From Parvularcula sp. LCG005 (GTDB lineage: Bacteria; Pseudomonadota; Alphaproteobacteria; Caulobacterales; Parvularculaceae), in contig NZ_CP136758.1 in NCBI RefSeq assembly GCF_032930845.1, forward strand, positions 310,001-374,000: 64,000 bases of DNA. Reading direction: 5' to 3'. Both the position numbers and the translations under genes were made by a program. A model generated the notes under the pieces. The model did no database searches. It saw nothing but the letters and a program-made list of their open reading frames with translations, and had not been told where the DNA came from. Shown here piece by piece: positions 34,084-43,549 of the stretch; the first letter of the stretch is position 1, and each line of letters opens with the position of its first letter.

Positions 34084-35238
34084 ATGTCTGAACTGAAAAA
34101 ATTACCACTGGATGCACTGCATCGCGAACTGGGCGGCAAAATGGTGCCCTTCGCCGGCTACGAAATGCCCGTGCAATATCCGGCCGGAGTGAAAGCAGAA
34201 CATCTGCACACACGTGCCCGGGCCGGGCTTTTCGATGTCAGCCATATGGGGCAGGGCTGGCTCACCTCAATTCACGGCACAGGCACGGACACCGCGCATG
34301 TCATGGTCGCTGACCTGATCGAGACGCGGGTCCCCGGCGAGATTCGAAAGCTGGGTCGTGGCCGCATCCGCTACACAGTCCTGCTCAGCGATGAGGGGGG
34401 TATTCTCGACGATCTGATGATCACGCGTCCTGCTGCGGACGAGGACCAGGGTCGCCTGTTCATCGTCGTCAACGCGGCCGTGAAAGATCAGGACTTCGCC
34501 CTGATGCGCGAAAAGCTGACTGATGGTGAGTTGGTGGTCCTTGAGGACCGTGCGCTGCTCGCGCTGCAGGGACCTGAGGCGGCGGCTGTGCTGTCGGAGA
34601 TCATCCCTGAGGCAGCGGACATGCCCTTCATGTCGATGATGGACGCGCATTTTGACGGCCTGCCCATCATCCTGTCCCGCTGCGGCTATACCGGTGAAGA
34701 CGGGTTCGAGCTTTCGGTCCCGGCCGAAGAGGCCGAAGGGGTCGCCCGGCGCCTTCTCGAGTTTGATGCGGTCGAGCCGATCGGCCTTGGTGCGCGGGAC
34801 TCCCTGCGGCTTGAGGCCGGCCTCTGCCTTTACGGTCATGATATGTCGGGGGCGGAAAGCCCTGTGGAAGCGTCCATTCAGTTCGCTATGGGCAAGCGCC
34901 GCCGCGAAGAGGGAGGCTTCCCGGGTTACGACCGCATTGCCCGCGAACTTGCTGAGGGCGCCCATAAGGTCCGTGTCGGGATCAAGCCTGACGGTCGGGC
35001 ACCCGCGCGCGAGGGCGTGCCGATCCAGTCGACAGACGGCCATCCCATTGGTGTTGTGACGTCTGGCGGGTTTGGCCCCACCTATGATGGCCCCTTGGCC
35101 ATGGGGTATGTTGCGGCCACCCACGCCGCCCCAGGTACGCAAATCGAGCTTCTCATCCGCGGCAAGGCGCAGCCCGCCACCGTGGTCGAGCTTCCCTTTG
35201 TCCCGCAGCGTTATTACCGCGGCAAGAAATCAGCCTAA
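34084..35238 (+). CDS. gcvT: Glycine cleavage system T protein (aminomethyltransferase)
   Basis: A 384-aa folate-dependent enzyme that takes the aminomethyl group from lipoylated GcvH and yields methylene-tetrahydrofolate and ammonia. Conserved stretches are '[15 protein letters not shown]', '[10 protein letters not shown]', 'DDLMITR', '[14 protein letters not shown]' and '[17 protein letters not shown]'. ATG 34084 is chosen ([13 protein letters not shown]), with GGGG about 10 bases upstream; ATG 34075 is an in-frame alternative. First gene of the gcv operon, behind a tandem glycine riboswitch. Confidence 0.95.
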   Translation: MSELKKLPLDALHRELGGKMVPFAGYEMPVQYPAGVKAEHLHTRARAGLFDVSHMGQGWLTSIHGTGTDTAHVMVADLIETRVPGEIRKLGRGRIRYTVLLSDEGGILDDLMITRPAADEDQGRLFIVVNAAVKDQDFALMREKLTDGELVVLEDRALLALQGPEAAAVLSEIIPEAADMPFMSMMDAHFDGLPIILSRCGYTGEDGFELSVPAEEAEGVARRLLEFDAVEPIGLGARDSLRLEAGLCLYGHDMSGAESPVEASIQFAMGKRRREEGGFPGYDRIARELAEGAHKVRVGIKPDGRAPAREGVPIQSTDGHPIGVVTSGGFGPTYDGPLAMGYVAATHAAPGTQIELLIRGKAQPATVVELPFVPQRYYRGKKSA

Positions 35239-35249
35239 GGAACGAGAGC

Positions 35250-35621
35250 ATGTCTACCAAATTTACCAAAGACCACGAATGGGTGCGCATGGACGGGGAC
35301 GTCGCCATTATCGGCATTACGCCTCACGCCGCTGAACAGCTGGGTGATGTGGTGTTTGTCGAGCTGCCCGACGTCGGCAAGACTTTTGCCGCCCATGACG
35401 ACATGGCCGTGGTGGAAAGCGTCAAGGCGGCCTCGGACGTCTACGCCCCGATCTCGGGTGAGATTGTCGCTGTGAATGGCGACATCGTGGATTCCCCAGA
35501 AAAGGTGAACGAGGACCCTGCAGGCGACGCCTGGTTCGTGAAGATCAAGCCTTCCGACCTGTCAGAGCTTGACGGTCTGATGGACGAAGCGGCGTATAAG
35601 GACTTTGCCGATCATGGCTGA
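35250..35621 (+). CDS. gcvH: Glycine cleavage system H protein
   Basis: A 123-aa lipoyl carrier shuttling the aminomethyl intermediate between GcvP and GcvT. The lipoylated lysine is in '[14 protein letters not shown]' (about Lys59), with '[12 protein letters not shown]' at the N-terminus and '[15 protein letters not shown]' at the C-terminus, as in the family. AAGGAACGAGAG precedes the ATG. It lies 11 bases after gcvT and overlaps the following VOC gene by 8 bases. Confidence 0.97.
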   Translation: MSTKFTKDHEWVRMDGDVAIIGITPHAAEQLGDVVFVELPDVGKTFAAHDDMAVVESVKAASDVYAPISGEIVAVNGDIVDSPEKVNEDPAGDAWFVKIKPSDLSELDGLMDEAAYKDFADHG

Positions 35622-36057
35622 CCGACCGAGATTTCATCTCGCCTTTCCCGTGCACAGCCTTGAGGCAGCACGGGAATTCTATGGCGAATGGCTCGGCTGC
35701 CCTGAGGGGCGTTCAAACAGTCACTGGATCGATTTTGATCTTCATGGCCATCAGATCGTCGCCCATCTGGCGGAGAGCGAAGGGCCGGAAGATCACCACA
35801 ATCCGGTGGACGGAAAGTCCGTTCCCGTTCCCCATTTCGGGCTTATCCTGGAATGGGCGGACTGGGAGGTCTTGCGCGATCGGCTCACCGGCCTTGGCGC
35901 GGACTTCATTATCGAACCCTATGTGCGGTTCAAGGATCAACCGGGTGAGCAGGCGACCATGTTTCTGCGTGACCCGTCGGGCAATGCCCTCGAATTTAAA
36001 GCTTTCCGTGACGAAGTCATGGTCTTCGCCAAGCGGTTCAATGATGGAAGTGTGTAA
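35614..36057 (+). CDS. VOC family (glyoxalase/bleomycin-resistance-like) protein inside the gcv operon
   Basis: A 147-aa vicinal-oxygen-chelate protein with two beta-alpha-beta-beta-beta modules: '[23 protein letters not shown]' opens the first, and '[20 protein letters not shown]' to '[15 protein letters not shown]' form the second. Candidate metal ligands are His11, a central His and Glu in 'ALEFK'. Members include glyoxalase I and extradiol dioxygenases; close relatives are annotated only as dioxygenase-like. ATG lies 8 bases inside gcvH, and the gene ends 6 bases before gcvPA, so it is translated with the glycine cleavage enzymes. Its role there is unknown. Confidence 0.85.
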   Translation: MADRPRFHLAFPVHSLEAAREFYGEWLGCPEGRSNSHWIDFDLHGHQIVAHLAESEGPEDHHNPVDGKSVPVPHFGLILEWADWEVLRDRLTGLGADFIIEPYVRFKDQPGEQATMFLRDPSGNALEFKAFRDEVMVFAKRFNDGSV

Positions 36058-36063
36058 GGACGA

Positions 36064-37410
36064 ATGAGATATCTTCCCCTGAATGATGATGAACGCGCGC
36101 AGATGCGCGGTGTCATTGGCGTTGACGCCATTGACGACCTGTTCACCGATGTGCCCGTCGATGCTCTGAACCCCAGTCTCGATCTGCCTGATCACAAGGG
36201 GGAGATGGAAGTTGAGCGCATCATGGCGGGTCTCGCCGCGCGTAACCGTGCCGCTGGGGCCGGCCCCTTCTTTGCCGGATGCGGCGCGTACAAGCACCAT
36301 GTGCCTGCCACGGTGGACCACATCATTCAGCGGTCTGAATTCCTGACGGCCTATACGCCGTACCAGCCGGAAATCGCCCAAGGCACGCTGCAATACCTGT
36401 TTGAATTCCAGAGCCAGGTCGCCACCCTGACCGGCATGGACATCGCCAACGCGTCCATGTATGACGGTTCCACCGCGGCGGCCGAAGCGGCGCTGATGGC
36501 GCGCCGGGTGACCAAGCGCAATAAAGTCATCTGCTCCGGTGGTCTGCACCCGCACTATGCGCAGGTGATCCACACCAATTCAGAGCTGATCGGCGACACG
36601 GTGCTTGAAGCCCCAACCCACCCGGAAGGGCAGGGGTCTATCGCTGACATGATCGATGATGACACGTCCTGTATCATCGTTCAGTCCCCTGACGTCTTCG
36701 GTAATATCCGTGATCTCTCCGCCTTGGCAGAGAAAGCCCATGCCCATGGTGCGCTGCTGGTGGCCGTGGTCACCGAGGCGGTCAGCCTTGGTCTGCTCAA
36801 ATCACCGGGCGCCCAAGGCGCCGACATTGTGGTGGCTGAGGGACAGTCGATCGGCAACGCGCTGAACTTTGGCGGGCCCTATGTCGGTCTCTTCGCTGCG
36901 CGCGAAAAACTCGTCCGGCATATGCCTGGCCGCCTGTGTGGCGAGACGGTCGATGCGGATGGCCAGCGCGGCTATGTGCTGACCCTGTCCACGCGGGAGC
37001 AGCATATTCGCCGCGACAAGGCGACGTCGAATATCTGCACCAATTCCGGCCTCTGTGCACTGGCCTTCACGGTCCATATGTCACTGCTGGGCGGCACGGG
37101 CCTGCGCCAGCTCGCAATCCTGAACCATGAGGCGGCCTGCAAGACGGCTGACGCGCTGGCAGAGATTGACGGGGTTGAAGTGCTGAACACCAGTTTCTTC
37201 AATGAATTCACGGTGCGCCTGCCGAAGAACGCCGCGACGGTCGTCGAAAATCTTGCTCATAAAGGCATTATCGCCGGTGTGCCGGGTAGTCGTCTCTGGC
37301 CGGATAATGCCGATACGGAAAATCTGCTGATTGTCGCTGCGACGGAAGTCACCACCGACGCGGATATTGCTGCCTTTGCTGTGGCTCTGAAAGGGGAGCT
37401 GTCCTCATGA
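36064..37410 (+). CDS. gcvPA: Glycine dehydrogenase (decarboxylating) subunit 1
   Basis: The 448-aa N-terminal half of the P protein in its split form. It pairs with GcvPB to decarboxylate glycine and load the aminomethyl group onto lipoyl-GcvH. Family stretches: 'MRYLPLND', '[42 protein letters not shown]' (residues about 72-113), '[14 protein letters not shown]' and '[13 protein letters not shown]'. The PLP lysine is on the other subunit. Its stop overlaps the gcvPB start by 4 bases (ATGA), consistent with one-to-one synthesis of the subunits. Confidence 0.96.
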   Translation: MRYLPLNDDERAQMRGVIGVDAIDDLFTDVPVDALNPSLDLPDHKGEMEVERIMAGLAARNRAAGAGPFFAGCGAYKHHVPATVDHIIQRSEFLTAYTPYQPEIAQGTLQYLFEFQSQVATLTGMDIANASMYDGSTAAAEAALMARRVTKRNKVICSGGLHPHYAQVIHTNSELIGDTVLEAPTHPEGQGSIADMIDDDTSCIIVQSPDVFGNIRDLSALAEKAHAHGALLVAVVTEAVSLGLLKSPGAQGADIVVAEGQSIGNALNFGGPYVGLFAAREKLVRHMPGRLCGETVDADGQRGYVLTLSTREQHIRRDKATSNICTNSGLCALAFTVHMSLLGGTGLRQLAILNHEAACKTADALAEIDGVEVLNTSFFNEFTVRLPKNAATVVENLAHKGIIAGVPGSRLWPDNADTENLLIVAATEVTTDADIAAFAVALKGELSS

Positions 37411-38978
37411 CCATGAACAACCAGGGTCGTCCGACCCGCCCCGAACAGACGGCCGATGTGCTGCCCCAGACCCATACGGGCAACAGAGCGCTGCAGATTG
37501 AAGAGCCGCTGATCTTTGAGGTGGGCGACTTCCGCGGCACCGGCGTCGATTTTCCAGAGGCCGAAGGCGTGCCATCGCGCCTTGGCGATTTTGCGGCGGA
37601 CGACGCACCGGCTTTGCCTGGCCTGGCTGAGCCAGAGGCGATGCGTCATTTCGTGCGGCTGAGCCAGAAGAACTATGCCATCGACACCGGCCTGTTCCCG
37701 CTCGGCTCCTGCACCATGAAGCATAACCCGCGTCTGAACGAAAAGATGGCGCGCCTGCCGGGCTTTGCCGATGTGCACCCGCTGCAGCCGCAATCCACCG
37801 TCCAGGGCGCCATCGACGTCATCGAGCGGGTCGGCGACTGGCTGAAGGAACTGACCGGCATGCCTGCGGTTGCCATGTCGCCGAAGGCCGGTGCCCATGG
37901 GGAACTGTGCGGCATGATGGCCATCAAGGCGGCGCTGATCGCCCGCGGTGAAGCCGATACACGGACCCGCGTCCTTGCGCCCGACTCTGCACACGGCACA
38001 AACCCCGCGACCGCGGCCCAATGCGGTTTCACCGTTGATGGCATTCCGGCAGACAAGACAGGCCGCGTCGATCTTGAAGCGTTCAAGGCCAAGCTTGGTC
38101 CTGATGTCGCCGCAATCATGGTGACCAATCCGAACACCTGTGGTCTGTTTGAACGGGATATTCGTCAGCTGGCGGATCTTGTGCATGAGGCGGGCGGCTA
38201 TTTCTATTGTGACGGTGCGAACTTCAACGCCATCATGGCCAAGGCGCGCCCCGGCGATCTTGGTGTTGATGCCATGCACATCAATCTGCACAAGACGTTC
38301 TCCACCCCCCATGGCGGCGGTGGTCCGGGTTCTGGTCCAACGGTGCTGTCTGATGCGCTCGCACCCTACGCGCCCATCCCGTTCGTCATTCATCGGGAGG
38401 GCCGGTTCACGCTGGTCGAGGATAAATCCGACCCGGCGGCCAAGGACAGCTTTGGCCGCATGGTCGCCTTTCACGGCCAGATGGGCATGTTCGTCCGGGC
38501 CCTGACCTATATGCTCAGCCATGGTGGTGACGGCCTGCGACAGGCAGCCGAAGATGCAGTCCTGAATGCCAATTACATCCAGGCGCGCCTGAAGACGGAG
38601 ATGACTCCGGCGTTCGACGGCACCTGCATGCACGAGGCGCTGTTCGATGATCGTTTCCTGAAGGACACGGGCGTTGGGACGCTCGATTTTGCAAAAGCCA
38701 TGATCGACGAGGGCTTCCACCCGATGACCATGTATTTCCCACTGGTCGTGTCGGGCGCCATGCTGATCGAGCCGACGGAAACGGAATCCAAACAGTCGAT
38801 CGATCAATTCTGCGACGCGCTTCTGGGCCTCGCCCGCGAAGCGAAAGCGGGCAATGCGGAGAAATTCAAGGCCGCACCGGTTTATGCGCCGCGTCGTCGC
38901 CTTGATGAAACCGCTGCTGCCCGCAAGCCGGTGCTGAAGTGGACCGCGCCAGTGGATGCGTCCATGGCGGCTGAGTGA
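37407..38978 (+). CDS. gcvPB: Glycine dehydrogenase (decarboxylating) subunit 2
   Basis: The 523-aa PLP-binding half of split P protein. The PLP lysine lies in '[18 protein letters not shown]' (about residue 294). Other family stretches are '[13 protein letters not shown]' (here '[13 protein letters not shown]'), '[13 protein letters not shown]', '[12 protein letters not shown]' and '[11 protein letters not shown]'. An N-terminal extension of about 30 residues precedes the usual start. It closes the glycine cleavage genes and is followed at 18 bases by the isochorismatase-like gene. A long antisense open frame (37257-38807) is a composition artefact. Confidence 0.96.
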   Translation: MTMNNQGRPTRPEQTADVLPQTHTGNRALQIEEPLIFEVGDFRGTGVDFPEAEGVPSRLGDFAADDAPALPGLAEPEAMRHFVRLSQKNYAIDTGLFPLGSCTMKHNPRLNEKMARLPGFADVHPLQPQSTVQGAIDVIERVGDWLKELTGMPAVAMSPKAGAHGELCGMMAIKAALIARGEADTRTRVLAPDSAHGTNPATAAQCGFTVDGIPADKTGRVDLEAFKAKLGPDVAAIMVTNPNTCGLFERDIRQLADLVHEAGGYFYCDGANFNAIMAKARPGDLGVDAMHINLHKTFSTPHGGGGPGSGPTVLSDALAPYAPIPFVIHREGRFTLVEDKSDPAAKDSFGRMVAFHGQMGMFVRALTYMLSHGGDGLRQAAEDAVLNANYIQARLKTEMTPAFDGTCMHEALFDDRFLKDTGVGTLDFAKAMIDEGFHPMTMYFPLVVSGAMLIEPTETESKQSIDQFCDALLGLAREAKAGNAEKFKAAPVYAPRRRLDETAAARKPVLKWTAPVDASMAAE

Positions 38979-38996
38979 CGATCAAGGGGGCGTGTC

Positions 38997-39560
38997 ATGA
39001 CCGAAAGCATGCCGCGCCCCCTTGTTATCCTGGATGTGCAGGATGCCATCGACCAGCCGGTTTGGGCGGCCAAGAACAACCCTGATTACCTTGAGAATAT
39101 CGTCCGTCTGCTGAGCCATTGGCGACAGATGGACTGGCCTGTCCTGCATGTGAAGCACGACGAGGCGAACCCCGCGTCCACCTACGCGGCGAGCGGACCA
39201 TGGAACGGCATCAAGGCTGAAGTGGCACCCATCGGGGGCGAGACCATCATCGTAAAAACGCAGAACTGCGCGTTCATTGGGACCGAACTGGACCGAGAAC
39301 TGAAGGCGCTCGGCGTCAATCGTTTTATCCTGACCGGCGTTGTGATCCACAATTCCATCGATGCCACCGTCAGGGCGGGAAGGGCGCTCGGCTACACGAT
39401 CGACCTGCCGCTTGACGCAACGACGGCGGTGCCCGTGACGGGGCTCAATGGTCAAGTGTGGGAGGCGCAGACTGTGTTCGATGTCACCGCTGCTATTCTT
39501 GCCAGTGAATATGTCCTGCCGTGTACGGTGGATGAGTTGCTGGCGGACAGGACGGACTAA
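38997..39560 (+). CDS. Isochorismatase-like hydrolase family protein lacking the catalytic cysteine
   Basis: A 187-aa protein with the cysteine-hydrolase fold: 'LVILDVQDAI' (first Asp), 'PVLHVKHDEANP', the Lys strand 'IIVKTQNCAFIGTEL' and the nucleophile region 'LTGVVIHNSIDATVRAG'. In isochorismatases and nicotinamidases that position reads 'x-x-C-x-x-x-T-x-R', but here the cysteine is replaced by serine (N-S-I). The Asp and Lys of the triad remain. It may be inactive, a serine variant, or a binding protein. It lies 18 bases downstream of gcvPB and may be in the glycine-regulated operon; a bidirectional terminator follows. Confidence 0.8.
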   Translation: MTESMPRPLVILDVQDAIDQPVWAAKNNPDYLENIVRLLSHWRQMDWPVLHVKHDEANPASTYAASGPWNGIKAEVAPIGGETIIVKTQNCAFIGTELDRELKALGVNRFILTGVVIHNSIDATVRAGRALGYTIDLPLDATTAVPVTGLNGQVWEAQTVFDVTAAILASEYVLPCTVDELLADRTD

Positions 39561-39561
39561 C

Positions 39562-39592
39562 AAAAAAGGCGCGGGAGAAACCCGCGCCCTTT
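39562..39592. terminator. Bidirectional Rho-independent terminator
   Basis: An 8-bp GC stem GGCGCGGG / CCCGCGCC with an AGAAA loop, preceded by six A and followed by CTTT. It serves the gcv/isochorismatase transcript (+) and the DUF2937 gene (-). Confidence 0.9.
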
Positions 39593-39615
39593 CAAATCTG
39601 TGATCTTCTGTCGGC

Positions 39616-40113
39616 TCAGGCGTAACGGCGGCGGAATGGCGCACCGAGGATCCCGAATATGACCCGGAAAATGGCCCAGAGGCCAGCGCCAAGCCCGCCG
39701 CCATAGGCAGCAGCGTCTGGCGTCACGGGCACGGCAATCTCGAATTCTTTAGCTGTATTCTCGGCGATTTCCACGTCATGGGTACGCGCCAGAACGATGG
39801 GCCGCATCAGGTCGCTGGCATTGCGCAGCGCCATTTGCGAGGCCACCAGCTTTTCAAAACGGGCAATGATCGTCTCGTTACGGACACAGTCGGTCTTGAA
39901 CAGCGGCTCATTGGTTCCGGCGCAGGTTTCTGCGGCCATCTCGCGCGTATAGCCGATGGACTCACGGTCAGAGTCGATGGAACGGACAATCCGGCCAAGC
40001 TCGTCAATCCGCCCTTCCAGATTCTGCATGTAATGTGTCGTGAAATTTGGTGCCTGGGAACCAGCGACGACGCCCGCCACCCCCAAAACCATTGCAAGTA
40101 AACGTCCCAGCAT
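39616..40113 (-). CDS. DUF2937 family membrane protein
   Basis: A 165-aa protein with an N-terminal signal or membrane segment ('LLAMVLGVAGVVAGSQAPNF') and a C-terminal hydrophobic helix ('GLWAIFRVIFGILGAPF'). The 'SQAPNFTTHYMQNLEGRIDELGRIV' element is the DUF2937 signature, a periplasmic coiled region of unknown role. ATG 40113 begins the signal; 40146 would add unsupported residues. It is monocistronic. Confidence 0.85.
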   Translation of the reverse strand: MLGRLLAMVLGVAGVVAGSQAPNFTTHYMQNLEGRIDELGRIVRSIDSDRESIGYTREMAAETCAGTNEPLFKTDCVRNETIIARFEKLVASQMALRNASDLMRPIVLARTHDVEIAENTAKEFEIAVPVTPDAAAYGGGLGAGLWAIFRVIFGILGAPFRRRYA

Positions 40114-40217
40114 ATCGTCGGTCCCTGTCTCCAATTCCAAGGGCAAGGTTGCCTTCTTGCCCGGCGAAAGTCGAGGGGGAATTAACGCGCCGTTAACCTT
40201 GGTGGGAGCGTCAGCCT

Positions 40218-41135
40218 CTATTTGAGGCCGATTTCCGCAAGACGTTCGGCCAAAAAGCCAGCGCCGGTGATGTCCTCGGCCTCCGTCCCATCGCGGAATT
40301 GCGGCATGCAGGACAGTATTGCGTCTGGCCGAGGGTGCAGGAAGAACGGCATGGAATAGCGCGACTGGTTGGGCCCGTCGGGGTTCACGACCCGGTGGGT
40401 CGTGGCGGAGATATGCCCATTGGTTATGCGCGCCAGCATATCGCCCGCATCGACGATGATTGAATCCTGTGGCGCATCAATGGCCTGCCATTTGCCGTTG
40501 CGGTCCAGCAACTCGAGGCCGGACGCGGAGGCGGCCACCAGCAGGGTGATGAGGTTGATATCCTCATGGGCCGCGGCGCGTACGCAATGGGGGTCTGCCC
40601 CCTCGGCAATGGGGGGATAGTGAAGGAGGCGCAGGATCGAATTGCCGCCCTCGGCCATTTTGGCAAAATAGTTCGCTTCGAGCTCAAGCGGCTGGGTCAA
40701 TGCTTCCAGCAGGGTCAGGCCGGCGTCATCCAGGGACCGGTAGAGCCACGCGACCTCGGCCTCAAAGGCGGCCGGCTCTACGGGCCAGACATTGGGCGCA
40801 ATCTCGTCGCGGCCGACATGCCAGAATTCTTTCAGGTCCGGGTGAGGATTGCCCTTGGCATGTTCCCGGCCAAAAGGGGTGTAGCCACGCTGACCGTCCT
40901 TGCCGACCATATATCGGGTCTTCTCGACCGCGGGCAGGGCAAAGAACTCTTCGACCGTCCGGTAGCTGTCATGCAGGCGGTCCAGGTCGATGCCATGATC
41001 GGTGATGATGACAAAACCGGTCGCCTTGAGCGCCTCGTACAGGGCCGAAGAGAAGGCGCGGCGCGCATCGCCATCGCCTTCAGTATATTGGCTGAGACGA
41101 AGGGTCGGAACGGGGGCTTTTTCGGTGGTCGTCAT
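40218..41135 (-). CDS. Isopenicillin-N-synthase-family 2OG-Fe(II) oxygenase
   Basis: A 305-aa non-heme iron dioxygenase. The iron ligands are His-x-Asp replaced by His-x-Asp-type 'AAHEDINLIT' (His and Asp, about residues 198-200) and His in 'SATTHRVV' (about 254); 'RYSMPFFLHP' carries the Arg-x-Ser pair for 2-oxoglutarate. The N-terminal 'GFVIITDHGID' and 'FGREHAKGNPHPDLKEFWHVGR' are family marks. Such enzymes hydroxylate or desaturate small molecules; the substrate is unknown. ATG 41135 is preferred to TTG 41153. It is the last gene on this strand after the acyltransferase/desaturase pair. Confidence 0.86.
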   Translation of the reverse strand: MTTTEKAPVPTLRLSQYTEGDGDARRAFSSALYEALKATGFVIITDHGIDLDRLHDSYRTVEEFFALPAVEKTRYMVGKDGQRGYTPFGREHAKGNPHPDLKEFWHVGRDEIAPNVWPVEPAAFEAEVAWLYRSLDDAGLTLLEALTQPLELEANYFAKMAEGGNSILRLLHYPPIAEGADPHCVRAAAHEDINLITLLVAASASGLELLDRNGKWQAIDAPQDSIIVDAGDMLARITNGHISATTHRVVNPDGPNQSRYSMPFFLHPRPDAILSCMPQFRDGTEAEDITGAGFLAERLAEIGLK

Positions 41136-41183
41136 GGGGCCGTTACGCCGCAAACTTTCGCTTCCCGCAAGAGCAAAATGTGC

Positions 41184-42314
41184 TCACCGCGTGGCGGGCA
41201 GCCAGCCGCGGCGACCGGCCGGTCGCTCGGCCAGAAGTTGGCGCAGGCGATCCCGCATGGGGTCTCGCCGGCGCTCGGTCATAGCGGCCAGAGCATACGC
41301 GCCGACCAGCGGCAGGACGAGAAGAAGGCCATGTCGCCAGATAGCGGATATCTCCCCCGGCAAGGCCGCGCCGCTCAATTGCAGCAGGGGATAATGGAAC
41401 AGATAGAGGGCGAATGATCCGCCAGCCGCCCAGCGGATAAACTCGGCAATGTGCCCGGCGCCCGGCTCATAGGCGAAGCGCTGCATCACAACGTGAACGC
41501 CAAGCAGGTGCAGAGCGAAGAGGAGACCTAGAAGGTTGGCCCAGAGGAAGGTGTCGGAATAGCCGATCAGGACAGTGCCGCGCGGCCCCAGCAGCCCCTC
41601 GGTCCAGGCCTCGAGAGCCATTGGCATGTGAGCCGACTGCATGAAACCATAAGCGGCGATTGGTAGGATGATGAGGGCCAGACCAGAACGCAGGCGGAGC
41701 GATGCGCTGTGCTTGACGACATGCCAAAGGGCGACGCCCAAGCCCCAAGACGGGGCCAGCAGCCAGATCTTTGGCCCGGCCAGTGCGATGGCGGCCGTTG
41801 TCCAGAAAATCCGTGTGCTTCCCCGAAGGAAGAATGCGCAGGCAAAGATCACATAGTACCAAGCCTCATATCCCAGCGACCACCAAGGGCCGTTGGATCC
41901 GGGCCTGACCGAGATGAACCACAGCTCATTGGTGAAGGTCAGGGCCGTGACAAGTCGCCGTGTCGGGTCGTATCCCCTGAAAAAACCGTCATAGACAGTT
42001 GAATCAATCAGTATGCCAATCGGGTCACACAAAATGACGAGCAGGATGGCGGGGATCGCCACACTCCACAGCCGGGACAGGCGGTCGGCCGCAAAATTGC
42101 GCAACCCCTCGCGCGCTCGTTTCTCTGCGGTGTAGGCAATGACAAAGCCCGACAGCACGAAGAACACGACGACGGCATCGCCGCCAAGGTCGTGCTCGCG
42201 GATCCAGCCATATTGCCCGCCGGTGAAGCGCTCATAGGCCCAATGGGAAATGAGAACGAGCAACGCGGCGCCGGCTCTCAGGCCGTCCAGATAGAGGGAG
42301 AAGCCCCGGTTCAT
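41184..42314 (-). CDS. Acyltransferase family 3 protein (OafA/YrhL type)
   Basis: A 376-aa membrane O-acyltransferase with about ten helices. The entry motif 'SLYLDGLRAGAALLVLISHW' contains the catalytic-type His, and 'GDAVVVFFVLSGFVIAY' with 'RLSRLW' follows as in the family. These proteins acetylate or acylate surface glycans, peptidoglycan or small lipids. Its start overlaps the sterol-desaturase-like gene by 4 bases (ATGA), so they are coupled and may act on the same lipid or glycan. Confidence 0.9.
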   Translation of the reverse strand: MNRGFSLYLDGLRAGAALLVLISHWAYERFTGGQYGWIREHDLGGDAVVVFFVLSGFVIAYTAEKRAREGLRNFAADRLSRLWSVAIPAILLVILCDPIGILIDSTVYDGFFRGYDPTRRLVTALTFTNELWFISVRPGSNGPWWSLGYEAWYYVIFACAFFLRGSTRIFWTTAAIALAGPKIWLLAPSWGLGVALWHVVKHSASLRLRSGLALIILPIAAYGFMQSAHMPMALEAWTEGLLGPRGTVLIGYSDTFLWANLLGLLFALHLLGVHVVMQRFAYEPGAGHIAEFIRWAAGGSFALYLFHYPLLQLSGAALPGEISAIWRHGLLLVLPLVGAYALAAMTERRRDPMRDRLRQLLAERPAGRRGWLPATR

Positions 42315-43378
42315 GCTGCCTCACGGGAGGGTTCTGTCGATACACTGTTCTGCGCTTGGGCGGCCTTCTCAGCGCGACGCTCCGCCCACAGACGGCGGAC
42401 CCAGATAAACGGTTCGCTCAGCGCGTCTTTCAGCGTTTCATGGGGGCGCGGGCGATACACGCCATTGTCGGCCGACAGGCCAAAGACCAGACGCTCATTT
42501 TTCCGGGGGCGGATGTATGTACCGAACAGGATGTCCCAGATGGCGAAAACCTCACCATAATTGCGGTCCCAGTGCCGCTCGGCCCGTGAATGGTGGACCT
42601 GGTGCTGGGCGGGGCTCGAGAAGATCCAGCACAGGGGTTTGGGGTAGCGCAGAAAGACATGACTGTGCCGCAGATGGGTAAAGCTCAGCTGCAGGATGGC
42701 GTAGAAGGCATTCGTACCGAGGATCAGGACCAGATCCATACCGCCAAAGACGGCCGTGCCAAAGACGATGACCGGCCCGGCAAAGAGGGCCATCAGGCTA
42801 CTCTCGAAAAGGATTTCCACCGGATGGATGCGTGAAGCCGTGAGAGGGGTGAGTGTCGTCGCGCTGTGATGGACCCGGTGGAAGGCCCACAGGGCCTTCA
42901 CTTCATGGCACATGCGGTGGGCCGCATATTCTGCGAGGTCCAGCGCGGCGACCAGCATGATGACGAGAATGACCGCTTCTGTGGTGGAGACGGCATCGGC
43001 AGACGCCAGATCGAAATCGACCCCGGTCCAGGTGGCGATGATCGCCGCGGAGACGATCGCGAGGGCCGACATGGAGAACAGGCCGACGACCTCAAGTCCC
43101 TTGTTCAGCGCGAACATCTTCACATCGACAAGCGCCGAGCGGCGGCGCCAAAGCTTTATCGGGATAAGAAAGGCGATGAGGCCGCGAAGGCCTTTCCGTG
43201 CTGCCAATGGCCGAACGCCAATGCCATAGGCAAAGAGGGCGGCAAGCAGGCCGGCGACCAGATAGGGCCACCAATAGCGGCCATGGGCAATCGCCTCGCC
43301 CTGGCGCGCGAACCAGACGCCTGCTGCGAAACTGTCGAGGCCGAGAAATCGGCCAATTGCGTCGAAAAACCCGTCCAT
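42311..43378 (-). CDS. Sterol desaturase / fatty acid hydroxylase superfamily protein
   Basis: A 355-aa di-iron membrane enzyme. The histidine clusters are intact: H-x3-H in 'HRMCH', H-x2-HH in 'HRVHH', and the third H-x2-HH in 'HQVHH', with a further His in 'FTHLRHSH'. About five membrane helices surround them. The superfamily hydroxylates or desaturates sterols, carotenoids, fatty acids or ornithine lipids. Coupling to an acyltransferase gene (4-base overlap) suggests modification of a membrane lipid. First gene of the pair; divergent from gabT. Confidence 0.9.
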   Translation of the reverse strand: MDGFFDAIGRFLGLDSFAAGVWFARQGEAIAHGRYWWPYLVAGLLAALFAYGIGVRPLAARKGLRGLIAFLIPIKLWRRRSALVDVKMFALNKGLEVVGLFSMSALAIVSAAIIATWTGVDFDLASADAVSTTEAVILVIMLVAALDLAEYAAHRMCHEVKALWAFHRVHHSATTLTPLTASRIHPVEILFESSLMALFAGPVIVFGTAVFGGMDLVLILGTNAFYAILQLSFTHLRHSHVFLRYPKPLCWIFSSPAQHQVHHSRAERHWDRNYGEVFAIWDILFGTYIRPRKNERLVFGLSADNGVYRPRPHETLKDALSEPFIWVRRLWAERRAEKAAQAQNSVSTEPSREAA

Positions 43379-43549
43379 GGGTCTTTGTGGCAGGGCTTTT
43401 TGAGGATCCGGTAAAAACCCCCTGCCAAATTTGACCGCCCGGCAGCCGAAAGCACCAAAAATCGCTTGTCTTGGCAGGCCGTTGAGTGCGAGGCGAAACT
43501 TTGACTAGGGCTGCGGTGGATGGCCCCATGCAATGACGGAGAAGGCAAG

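Noticed and set aside
37257-38807. 516-aa open frame antisense to gcvPA/gcvPB
   Set aside because: It lies entirely opposite two certain genes, is His/Arg/Gly-rich, matches no family and has no ribosome site; typical of antisense frames in GC-rich DNA.
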